Below are positions 16,080-22,266 of a stretch of 28,291 nt of DNA, piece after piece. Source of the DNA: Prevotella sp. UBA2739 (GTDB lineage Bacteria; Bacteroidota; Bacteroidia; Bacteroidales; Bacteroidaceae); contig DEJV01000067.1 in the NCBI GenBank assembly GCA_002353525.1, forward strand, positions 57,881-86,171. Direction: 5' to 3'. The notes under the pieces are model-generated. The model searched no databases, was not told where the DNA came from, and saw only the letters and a list, made by a program, of their open reading frames with translations. Positions within the stretch are counted from its first letter, which is position 1. Every line of letters begins with the position of its first letter. The position numbers and the translations under genes were made by a program.

Positions 16080-16448
16080 ATGGAGTATAAGACAGCCCAT
16101 CCCGACATCTATCCGCTGCTAAAGGAAAATGCCAGAAAGAATCGCAAAAACATGACAATGGCTGAGCATCTCTTATGGGAAGCTCTTCGCAAAAAAAGAA
16201 TGGAGGGTCATCCGTTTTTGCGACAGCACATTATAGGTGACTATATCGTAGATTTTTTAAGCAGAGACGACGGACTGATCATAGAGGTAGATGGAGGTTA
16301 TCATTCAGAGCCGCGACAGCAAGAGTATGACAGCCAGCGTGCAGATTGGCTGGAGCAACAGGGCTACCATATCCTGCGTTTTAGCTACGAAGAAGTGATG
16401 AATGATATTGAGAACGTAATAAAAACAATAGAATTATATTTCAAATGA
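16080..16448 (+). CDS. DUF559 endonuclease-like protein (Vsr/PD-(D/E)xK type)
   Basis: The product is 122 residues. DUF559 proteins have a very-short-patch-repair-like nuclease fold. Marks here: MAEHLLWEALRKKR (28-40), the FLRQHIIGDYIVDF block ending in Asp58, then LIIEVDGGYH with Glu69, Asp71 and His75, and a C-terminal GYHILRFSYEEV. Asp58 with E69-x-D71 forms the expected PD-(D/E)xK metal site, so it may be active; its natural DNA target is unknown. Base composition is lower in GC than both neighbours. It lies between two inverted 36-bp palindromic repeats, and its TGA overlaps the ATG of the next gene (ATGA), so the two are translationally coupled. No separate promoter is evident. Confidence 0.85.
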   Translation: MEYKTAHPDIYPLLKENARKNRKNMTMAEHLLWEALRKKRMEGHPFLRQHIIGDYIVDFLSRDDGLIIEVDGGYHSEPRQQEYDSQRADWLEQQGYHILRFSYEEVMNDIENVIKTIELYFK

Positions 16449-18061
16449 AATTATCAAAACATCTTGTAAGACGAATTATCGTATTGCTACTGGTGCTAAT
16501 CACTCCCTCCCTCATAGGGAGGGGTGGGGTGGGTCTTGCCCAACTTCGCTTTAATCTGGGCAACAACAGCCCCATACGCAAACTGCAGATTGCCGAAATG
16601 GCCATTAACAACCTCTATGTAGACACCGTCGACGAGTCGAAACTCGTGGAGGATGCCATCCGCGGCATGCTCAAAGAACTGGACCCCCACTCCACCTACG
16701 CCACTCCGAAGGAGGTAAAGGCGATGAATGAGCCGCTGCAAGGCAATTTCGACGGCATTGGCGTGCAGTTTAATATGATTGAGGACACGCTGATAGTCAT
16801 CCAGCCCGTGGTGAACGGTCCCTCTGAGAAGGTGGGCATCATGCCCGGCGACCGCATCGTGGCCGTCAACGACACTGCCATTGCGGGCGTGAAAATGTCG
16901 AAAGAAGAGATTATGAAGCGGCTGCGCGGCAAGAAAGGCACCAAGGTGAAGCTGGGCATTGTGCGCCGTGGCATTCACGATCAGCTCACCTTTATCGTCA
17001 CCCGCGACAAGATTCCCGTAAAGTCAGTCGATGCCGTCTACATGGTGCGTCCTGGCATTGGCTATATCCGCATCACCAATTTTGGAGCCACTACCTACGA
17101 CGAGTTTATGGAGGGTGTGGCCACATTGCAAAAGCAAGGAATGCGCGACCTGCTGCTCGACCTGCAGGACAATGGCGGTGGCTACCTGCAGGCGGCCGTA
17201 CAGATTGCCGATGAGTTCTTGCAGAAGAACGACCTCATTGTCTATACGCAGGGCCGCAAACAAGGACAGCGCTCAGAGTTTCGTGCCAACGGTCGCGGAA
17301 AGTTGATTGATGGCAAGGTGGTGGTGCTCATCAACGAGTTCACCGCCTCGGCAGCCGAGATTGTGACGGGTGCCATTCAAGACCAGGACCGTGGCACGGT
17401 GGTGGGTCGCCGGTCGTATGGCAAAGGCCTTGTGCAGCGTCCTATCGACCTGCCCGACGGCTCGATGATTCGTCTGACGGTGGCCCATTATTATACGCCC
17501 AGTGGCCGTTGCATTCAGAAACCTTATAAGAAAGGCGACCTGCGCGACTATGAGATGGATCTGGACAACCGGCTGAAGCATGGCGAGCTGACCAATCCCG
17601 ACAGCATTCATTTCTCCGACTCGCTGAAGTGTTTCACCCTGCGCAAGCAACGTGTTGTCTATGGCGGTGGCGGCATTATGCCCGACTTCTTCGTTCCGCT
17701 CGACACCCTGCAGTATACGCGCTATCACCGCCAGCTGTCGGCCAAGAGCATTGTGCTGAATGCCAGCCTGCGCTACATCGACAACAACCGCAAGCAGCTG
17801 CGCAGCCGTTATCCGTCGTTCGAGCAGTTCAGCCAGCAGTTCAGCGTGCCGCAGTCGCTCATCGACGAGATAGTCAGCGAGGCCGAAAAGCAAAAGGTAA
17901 AGCCGAAAGACGATGCCGAGATGCAGCGCACCCTGCCCTATCTGAAAAACCAGCTGAAGTCGCTTGTGGCCCGCGACCTGTGGGATATGAGCGAGTACTT
18001 CCACATAGCCAACGAGCAAAACCACATCTACCAGAAAGGACTCGAGGTGATTTTAAAATAA
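16445..18061 (+). CDS. S41 C-terminal processing protease
   Basis: The product is 538 residues. The signal region MKLSKHLVRRIIVLLLVLI is followed by TPSLIGRGGVGLAQ, where the first part is encoded by the palindromic repeat copy B. A typical export signal resumes with LAQ before LRFNLG. A PDZ domain occupies roughly residues 95-190 (GIGVQFNMIEDTLIV, IMPGDRIVAVND). The S41 catalytic Ser/Lys dyad is Ser302 in FTASAAEIV and Lys327 in RRSYGKGLVQR. The C-terminal helical region (KSLVARDLWDMSEYFHIAN) is typical of Bacteroidetes members. These periplasmic enzymes degrade or trim proteins from the C-terminus. The start overlaps the DUF559 gene by 4 bases; no better start lies downstream that keeps the hydrophobic segment. 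Confidence 0.92.
   Translation: MKLSKHLVRRIIVLLLVLITPSLIGRGGVGLAQLRFNLGNNSPIRKLQIAEMAINNLYVDTVDESKLVEDAIRGMLKELDPHSTYATPKEVKAMNEPLQGNFDGIGVQFNMIEDTLIVIQPVVNGPSEKVGIMPGDRIVAVNDTAIAGVKMSKEEIMKRLRGKKGTKVKLGIVRRGIHDQLTFIVTRDKIPVKSVDAVYMVRPGIGYIRITNFGATTYDEFMEGVATLQKQGMRDLLLDLQDNGGGYLQAAVQIADEFLQKNDLIVYTQGRKQGQRSEFRANGRGKLIDGKVVVLINEFTASAAEIVTGAIQDQDRGTVVGRRSYGKGLVQRPIDLPDGSMIRLTVAHYYTPSGRCIQKPYKKGDLRDYEMDLDNRLKHGELTNPDSIHFSDSLKCFTLRKQRVVYGGGGIMPDFFVPLDTLQYTRYHRQLSAKSIVLNASLRYIDNNRKQLRSRYPSFEQFSQQFSVPQSLIDEIVSEAEKQKVKPKDDAEMQRTLPYLKNQLKSLVARDLWDMSEYFHIANEQNHIYQKGLEVILK
16502..16537. repeat. GGGAGGG palindromic repeat, copy B (inside S41 signal region)
   Basis: CCCTCCCT (16505-16512), loop CAT, AGGGAGGG (16516-16523), then TGGGGTGGGTCTT. 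It is in inverted orientation to copy A. Translated in the S41 frame it gives TPSLIGRGGVGL, a repeat-encoded peptide within the signal sequence. Confidence 0.9.
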
Positions 18062-18091
18062 ATAGGTTCAAGCAACGCTAACAACAAAATA

Positions 18092-18138
18092 AAGCGAATT
18101 TTCCGAATTGATAATCGTCAAACTCGGAAAATTCGCTT
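18092..18138. terminator. Bidirectional terminator between converging genes
   Basis: AAGCGAATTTTCCGA (18092-18106) pairs perfectly with 18124-18138, a 15-bp stem with a 17-base loop, midway between the S41 gene (+) and the hydrolase gene (-). U-tracts are modest on either side, so it may act partly by Rho or as an RNA-stabilising hairpin. Confidence 0.72.
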
Positions 18139-18175
18139 CATTCATTCTGAAGAGAGTTCCTCTCCTGGCAGGAAA

Positions 18176-18922
18176 CTACAGTTTCATCACCCGTTTCATC
18201 TCCAGGTTCTCATATCCTTCAGGACAGTGAGTAGAGAGGTATACGGTGGGGTTCTGGCCGATGAACTCGCGCACACGGTCGAGCGTCTCGCGGGCAGCCT
18301 CTTTATCCTCGAAGATAATGCTCAGTTTGTTGGCTTTCAGGGCTGCGTCGCAGTAGGTCACGTCGCCGTGGAACATATAGTAGAGACCGTCGTCTTCGGC
18401 AATGATGATGCTGTTGCCCTTGGTGTGGCCCTTGGCCTCGATAAACCAAATGCCAGGAGCTACCTGCTGGGCGTTGGGGAAGTTCTTATAAGGCTCGCCA
18501 TACTGAGCGCGCACAATGTTGTCGCCTTCCAGTTTCATGGCGTCGGCATCCTCGGGCGCTACATATACTTTTGCATTGGGAAACTCCTTGATGCAGTCGC
18601 TGTGGTCGTTGTGCTTGTGGGTCAGCAGAATTTTCGTCACCTGCTCGGGTTTGTAGCCAGTGGCTGCGAAGGCTTCCATGTAGTCGGCCAACTTTGTGCC
18701 CATGTAGAGCGGAGCGCCCAGTTTCTTGGCAGGTCCGTTGTAGCCTGTTTTGAATCCTGTGTCGACAAGAATCACCTCGTCGTCCGTGTCGATGAGGAAG
18801 TTTTGCAGACTGCTGCGGTAGATGATTTGTTCGTCGAACTTGTCTTTGCCCTCTTCACCGCCGAAGGCAAAGCCCTGGTGCATAAAGCCACCGTCGAACA
18901 TGCGTATTGCTTTTATTTCCAT
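18176..18922 (-). CDS. Metallo-beta-lactamase-fold hydrolase (AHL-lactonase-like)
   Basis: The product is 248 residues with no signal peptide, so probably cytoplasmic. The metal site is complete: H102-K-H104-N-D106-H107, His166 in AKGHTKGN, Asp187 in FHGDVTY and His232 in STHCPEG. The length, the early DEVILVDTGFKTGYNGP motif and the order of ligands resemble the N-acyl homoserine lactonase branch of the superfamily. Substrate cannot be inferred; Bacteroidales do not typically use acyl-homoserine lactones, so quorum quenching should not be assumed. It follows the winged-helix gene on the same strand after 139 bases and converges on the S41 gene. Confidence 0.85.
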   Translation of the reverse strand: MEIKAIRMFDGGFMHQGFAFGGEEGKDKFDEQIIYRSSLQNFLIDTDDEVILVDTGFKTGYNGPAKKLGAPLYMGTKLADYMEAFAATGYKPEQVTKILLTHKHNDHSDCIKEFPNAKVYVAPEDADAMKLEGDNIVRAQYGEPYKNFPNAQQVAPGIWFIEAKGHTKGNSIIIAEDDGLYYMFHGDVTYCDAALKANKLSIIFEDKEAARETLDRVREFIGQNPTVYLSTHCPEGYENLEMKRVMKL

Positions 18923-19061
18923 CTTCGTTTACGTTTATTAAGTGAATAATGGGCGGCTCGATTTGGTATCTCAGTCTAACGAGTCACGCCGATCTTGCCG
19001 CCCTTGAAGAAAAAGTTTTTTATTGCGTCGTGATGTCCGTCGACATCTAGCGATGCCTGTT

Positions 19062-19238
19062 TTACTTGTCTTTGGGTTCCCATTTGCAGCGTACGGGCGA
19101 CACGATGGCACCCTCTTTCTTCAATGCTGCAAAAGCCTTGTCTACTTCCTTGCGGTCGGCACCCAATGCTTTGGTCACGTCGCCTGCCGAGACGGGCTTA
19201 CCAGCCTCGCGCATAGCCTGTAATACTTGTTCTTTCAT
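19062..19238 (-). CDS. Small winged-helix DNA-binding protein, 58 residues
   Basis: A short frame starts at ATG 19238 and encodes MKEQVLQAMREAGKPVSAGD, continuing to PVRCKWEPKDK. The pattern of three helices followed by a beta hairpin (AGKPVSAGDVTKALGADRKEVDKAF, then LKKEGAIVSPVRCKW) fits a minimal winged helix-turn-helix, as in MarR- or ArsR-like folds. A clear Shine-Dalgarno-type GGAGGA lies upstream, unusual for this group, and the start is 24 bases after the ferritin-like stop codon, so the two are probably co-transcribed. It is likely a regulator or redox-related DNA-binding partner; the target is unknown. Coding preference is consistent with a real gene despite its size. Confidence 0.8.
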   Translation of the reverse strand: MKEQVLQAMREAGKPVSAGDVTKALGADRKEVDKAFAALKKEGAIVSPVRCKWEPKDK

Positions 19239-19262
19239 CGTTTATTCCTCCATCATTTATGA

Positions 19263-19718
19263 TTAAACTTGGGTGAACAGCCAGTTCTGCTTGCCAATCT
19301 TCTCAATCATCTCCAGCGCACCCTGGCTCCAGTAGAGGTCTTCCTCCTCGTCCTTCAGGTAGGCCACCATAATTTCATAGGTGGTGGGGTCGTTGATGAG
19401 TCCCTCGCAGCACTTGTAGAGCAGGTCCACGCCAGCCTTTTGGATGTCGAGGTCGGCCTTGATATATTCTACGGGGTCGTTTACCAGTGCGCGGCTCTTG
19501 GCACCGTCGAACTTGATTTCTCCGCCGAGGTCGAGAATACGCTCAACGAATTTCTCTACCCATTCCATTTCCTCGTTGAAGTGATTCACATATTTCTCAC
19601 CGAGCTTAGAGAAGCCCTGGGCCTTGAAAATCTGACCCTGAAGTTTGTGTACCAGTGCACCCTCAGTCAGTCCTGTTGCGAAGAACTGCAGTGCCTCAAT
19701 TGATTTTTTTGCGTCCAT
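19263..19718 (-). CDS. Ferritin-like (bacterioferritin-type four-helix) protein
   Basis: The product is 151 residues, the length of a bacterioferritin-type subunit, and consists of four long helices (for example GEKYVNHFNEEMEWVEKFVERILDLGG and YEIMVAYLKDEEEDLYWSQGALEMIEKIG). The spacing of acidic residues resembles a di-iron site: Glu in TEGAL, Glu in NEEMEW and Glu in KDEEEDL. At the places where bacterioferritin has His ligands (E-x-x-H), this protein reads EMEW and EDLY, so a normal ferroxidase centre is doubtful. No Met for axial haem binding is obvious. It may store iron differently or be structural. It diverges from the AraC gene and has a well-formed promoter. Confidence 0.75.
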   Translation of the reverse strand: MDAKKSIEALQFFATGLTEGALVHKLQGQIFKAQGFSKLGEKYVNHFNEEMEWVEKFVERILDLGGEIKFDGAKSRALVNDPVEYIKADLDIQKAGVDLLYKCCEGLINDPTTYEIMVAYLKDEEEDLYWSQGALEMIEKIGKQNWLFTQV

Positions 19719-19754
19719 ATTCTTTTTAGTTTTAAGATGAATTATTTTCGGTTA

Positions 19755-19785
19755 CAAAGATACGGAAAAACGGTTCATCCTCAAA
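19755..19785 (-). promoter_or_regulatory. Promoter for the ferritin-like/winged-helix pair
   Basis: On the minus strand TATCTTTG (19762-19755) and TTTG (19785-19782) fit -7 and -33 with a 19-base spacer. The leader before ATG 19718 would be about 32 bases. Confidence 0.72.
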
Positions 19786-19839
19786 ATCTGTAACGATACA
19801 AAACTTGTCTGAAACAATACAAATATAGAATAATTTTCC

Positions 19840-19847
19840 TATCTTTG
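19840..19847 (+). promoter_or_regulatory. -7 promoter box for the AraC regulator
   Basis: TATCTTTG ends 8 bases before ATG 19856. No clear TTTG is found at -33 spacing, which would fit a promoter needing an activator, perhaps the AraC protein itself. The divergent ferritin promoter is 55 bases away. Confidence 0.5.
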
Positions 19848-19855
19848 CATCCGAT

Positions 19856-20734
19856 ATGTATACTTTGCGCGAAGCTTGGATCAAAATGCACGGATGTGAG
19901 CCCTACAAGGGATGGGGCGGACGGATGTACTGCAGCGAAACCGATGCGGCCATCACCTTCCGTGCCAACATGACGCAAGGATACATGGCGGCCTATACCT
20001 TCACGCTCGTCACCGAGGGGTGGCTTACCATCGTCTACAACGGACAGGAACTGACGCTGCGCCCCAACGACATCTATCTCTACTCGCCCGGACTGGAGGT
20101 GACCATCCTTGCCGCAGCCGAAAACTATCATGGCATCTGCCTGCTGGCCGACGAGCACATGACCATCGAGTCGCCCACCGTGCACGACATGGTGCACATT
20201 GCCTTCGTGCCCATCGTGCAACTGCACCAGCCCGTGCTCTCGATGTCACCCGACGACGCTCAGCGGCTGGCCGAGAAGATGAGCGAAATCACCGCCTATC
20301 TGCACTCCACGCACGTCTATAAAGAGAAAATCCTGCAGATGCTCTATGCCGTCTTCCTGCTCGACCTGCAGGATGTGCAAGAGAAAACCATCGTGGAGCG
20401 CAAGGTGCCACAGCGCGTAGAGGAGATCTTCATCGAGTTCATCCGCCTCTTGCCCCAGCATTTTGCCGAGCACCACGACATTGGTTTCTATGCCTCACAG
20501 CTCCACATCTCGGTGGTCTATCTCTCGCGCGTGGTGCGTCAGGTGTCGGGGCGCACCGTGGTCGACTACATCAACCAGATGCTGCTCATGGAGGCCTCGT
20601 TCCTCTTGCGCACCTCCGACCAGAGCATCACCCAGATAGCCGCCCGTCTGCATTTCGCCGACACCCCTTCGTTCAGCAAGTTCTTCTCGCGCATGAAGGG
20701 TCTCTCTCCCCGCGACTACCGCAATGCCGAATAG
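19856..20734 (+). CDS. AraC/XylS-family transcriptional regulator
   Basis: The product is 292 residues. The N-terminal half (AYTFTLVTEGWLTIVYNGQE, then LTLRPNDIYLYSPG) resembles the cupin-like ligand domain of AraC proteins. The C-terminal about 95 residues hold two helix-turn-helix motifs: FYASQLHISVVYLSRVVRQVSG and QSITQIAARLHFADTPSFSKFFSRMKG, followed by LSPRDYR, the hallmark of the family. The effector is unknown. It is transcribed away from the ferritin-like gene with a 137-base shared control region, so regulation of that gene and of itself is plausible. A palindrome array starts 35 bases after its stop codon. Confidence 0.92.
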   Translation: MYTLREAWIKMHGCEPYKGWGGRMYCSETDAAITFRANMTQGYMAAYTFTLVTEGWLTIVYNGQELTLRPNDIYLYSPGLEVTILAAAENYHGICLLADEHMTIESPTVHDMVHIAFVPIVQLHQPVLSMSPDDAQRLAEKMSEITAYLHSTHVYKEKILQMLYAVFLLDLQDVQEKTIVERKVPQRVEEIFIEFIRLLPQHFAEHHDIGFYASQLHISVVYLSRVVRQVSGRTVVDYINQMLLMEASFLLRTSDQSITQIAARLHFADTPSFSKFFSRMKGLSPRDYRNAE

Positions 20735-20768
20735 CCGTGTAGAGCCGTCGTTGCCAAGCCCTTTTCCC

Positions 20769-20929
20769 ATTTGTTAGCAAATTACACTCCCATTTGTTAG
20801 CAAATTACACCTCAATTTCTTAACAAATTGCACTTCAATTTCTTAAGAAATCACACTCTAATTTCTTAAGAAATCGCACCTTAATTTGTTAGCAAATCGC
20901 ATCTTGATTTCTTAGCAAATTGCCCCTTC
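20769..20929. repeat. Seven-unit palindrome array with exact 23-bp period
   Basis: Palindromic 14-mers of the form ATTT(C/G)TTA(G/A)(C/G)AAAT start at 20769, 20792, 20815, 20838, 20861, 20884 and 20907, each followed by a 9-base variable spacer mostly of the form (T/C)(A/G)CACyty(A/C). A decayed eighth unit starts at 20930. Units 4 and 5 are perfect palindromes (ATTTCTTAAGAAAT). The exact period with conserved core and variable spacer suggests either a multi-site binding array or an amplified repeat. No gene is present in this stretch. Confidence 0.95.
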
Positions 20930-20974
20930 ATTTATTCATTCAAGTTTTGGAGGGAATGGAATCAGCGCAGTAGC

Positions 20975-21163
20975 GCCCCGAAGGGGCACAAGCATCTAGC
21001 CCAGGGCAACACCCTGGGTATAAAGGTGTTGAGGATGGACGCCCCACCGGGGCAAAAGCCTTTTTTCTATGATTAATGCTTTTGCCCTTTCAGGGCGCAA
21101 GTGGGTGTGTACAATTAACCCAGGGTGTTGCCCTGGGCTAGATGCTCATTGGCCTTTCAGGCC
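20975..21163. repeat. Six-hairpin REP/BIME-like element
   Basis: Two 29-base arms, 20991-21019 and 21118-21146, are perfect inverted copies, each holding the hairpin CCCAGGG...CCCTGGG. Each arm is flanked by 5-bp-stem, 3-base-loop hairpins: 20975-20987, 21041-21053, 21084-21096 and 21151-21163. The result is a near-symmetric row of six hairpins. It resembles REP/BIME elements spread by RAYT-type transposases; no transposase gene lies here. Confidence 0.85.
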
Positions 21164-21257
21164 GCCTTTTTGTATCTCCCGAAAATTCAATTAGCAAATG
21201 GAAAATCCGCCCAAACGAGGGGCATCGTCACATAGCAGAAAACAGCTAGATTAGATA

Positions 21258-21300
21258 AATGCCCCCTACCCTCTCAAAAACTTGAGGAGGCAGGGGCATT
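21258..21300 (-). terminator. Hairpin after the BspA-like remnant
   Basis: AATGCCCC (21258-21265) pairs with GGGGCATT (21293-21300), with further CTCAA/TTGAG pairing inside, 9 bases past the stop codon of the minus-strand remnant. The following sequence is only mildly T-rich, so strength is uncertain. Confidence 0.5.
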
Positions 21301-21309
21301 GGGAAAAAC

Positions 21310-22014
21310 TTACTTCATCATGACCTTTACGGCCCGTTGCCCAATCTTCACGATAGCTATCGAGCCTGCCTCGAGCGTGGTGTTGATGGTAGCCTGGCCG
21401 CCGCTGATGCTGTCAGAACCCAGCAGCTTGCCCTCGGCAGAATAGACCGTCACCGCCTGTCCGTCCAGCTCGCCCTTCACGGTTATGGCGCCGTTGTTGG
21501 TGGAAATGAGCACGGGAGTATCTATCTGCATGGCCTTGGCAGAGGTAGGGTCATCGGGAGCGGTCTCCGTAAAGGTGCCGCGCGTCCACACCAATGTGGC
21601 CGTAGCCACATTCGAGTTCTCATAGCCCGACTTGGTGGCATAGACGCTGATTTCGTAGGTGGCCGAAAGGTTCACTTCCTTGTCGTATCCTTTCTTGATG
21701 TCCGTGTCTTTAATCTCATAGACATACTCCACACCCTCCGTCTCGCACGAGAATGTCAGCACCTTGTTGCCATAGCTGATGGTTGGTGTGGCGCATTTCT
21801 TGGCTTCTCCTCCGTCAATGGCCTTGATGGTACCAAACTCGCTCCAAGGTGCCTTTGTCTTATAGTCGTTGATGGCGCTGGCAGGAACGTAAAGCGTAGC
21901 ATATTTGGGATAAGAATCCTGAAAAGCATCCGTTTTCGTTTCAGGCACCTTCTCGGTGTAGCAATAGACTTCTTCCAGCTTGCTGCAATAATAGAATATA
22001 TTAAATATTGATAA
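21310..22014 (-). pseudogene. 5'-truncated BspA-like leucine-rich surface protein
   Basis: The frame is open from a stop codon at 22015-22017, but no ATG precedes the recognisable domain. It begins in the middle of a leucine-rich repeat (YYCSKLEEVYCYTEKVPETK) and runs through the linker common in Prevotella BspA-like proteins (SYPKYATLYVPASAINDYK; KCATPTISYGNKVLTFSCE). It ends in a C-terminal domain (VYSAEGKLLGSDSISGGQA to AIVKIGQRAVKVMMK) resembling a type IX secretion sorting domain. An intact gene would carry many more repeats and a signal peptide. A GTG at 21948 could start a short product but would lack export. The truncation falls where base composition changes to AT-rich. Confidence 0.75.
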
Positions 22015-22266
22015 TCAATTACTTACGCTTTAAACGGTAGAAAAGTGGATTGGAGACTATGGATTGTACGAAATGAAAGCATAGATTTAACGTATTTAAC
22101 TTTTGTTGGGCTATGATATGGTATATGAATGTCACCATTGTAGCATAAATAGGAATTCCATGAGTATGGAGACTCTGGAAATGAAGGATGAAGGCTTAAT
22201 TGGTTGGTCTTTCAAACAGTCTTCATTTTGACTTTGTTGCGATGGTAATTCTTATTTAGAAGACAA
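22015..22266. other. Gene-free left edge of the AT-rich block
   Basis: No coding frame, RNA gene or clear terminator is seen. The octamer TGGAGACT occurs twice, and ATAATCAATT (22011-22020) is complementary to 27424-27433 at the other edge of the block; at this AT content that may be chance. Confidence 0.4.

Noticed and set aside
18951..19003. GGGCGGC/GCCGCCC inverted repeat as a terminator or riboswitch
   Set aside because: Only 7 bp with a 39-base loop and no poly-T; no known riboswitch core was recognised.
20769..20929. CRISPR array
   Set aside because: The repeats are 14 bases with 9-base spacers, far too short, and no cas genes are present.
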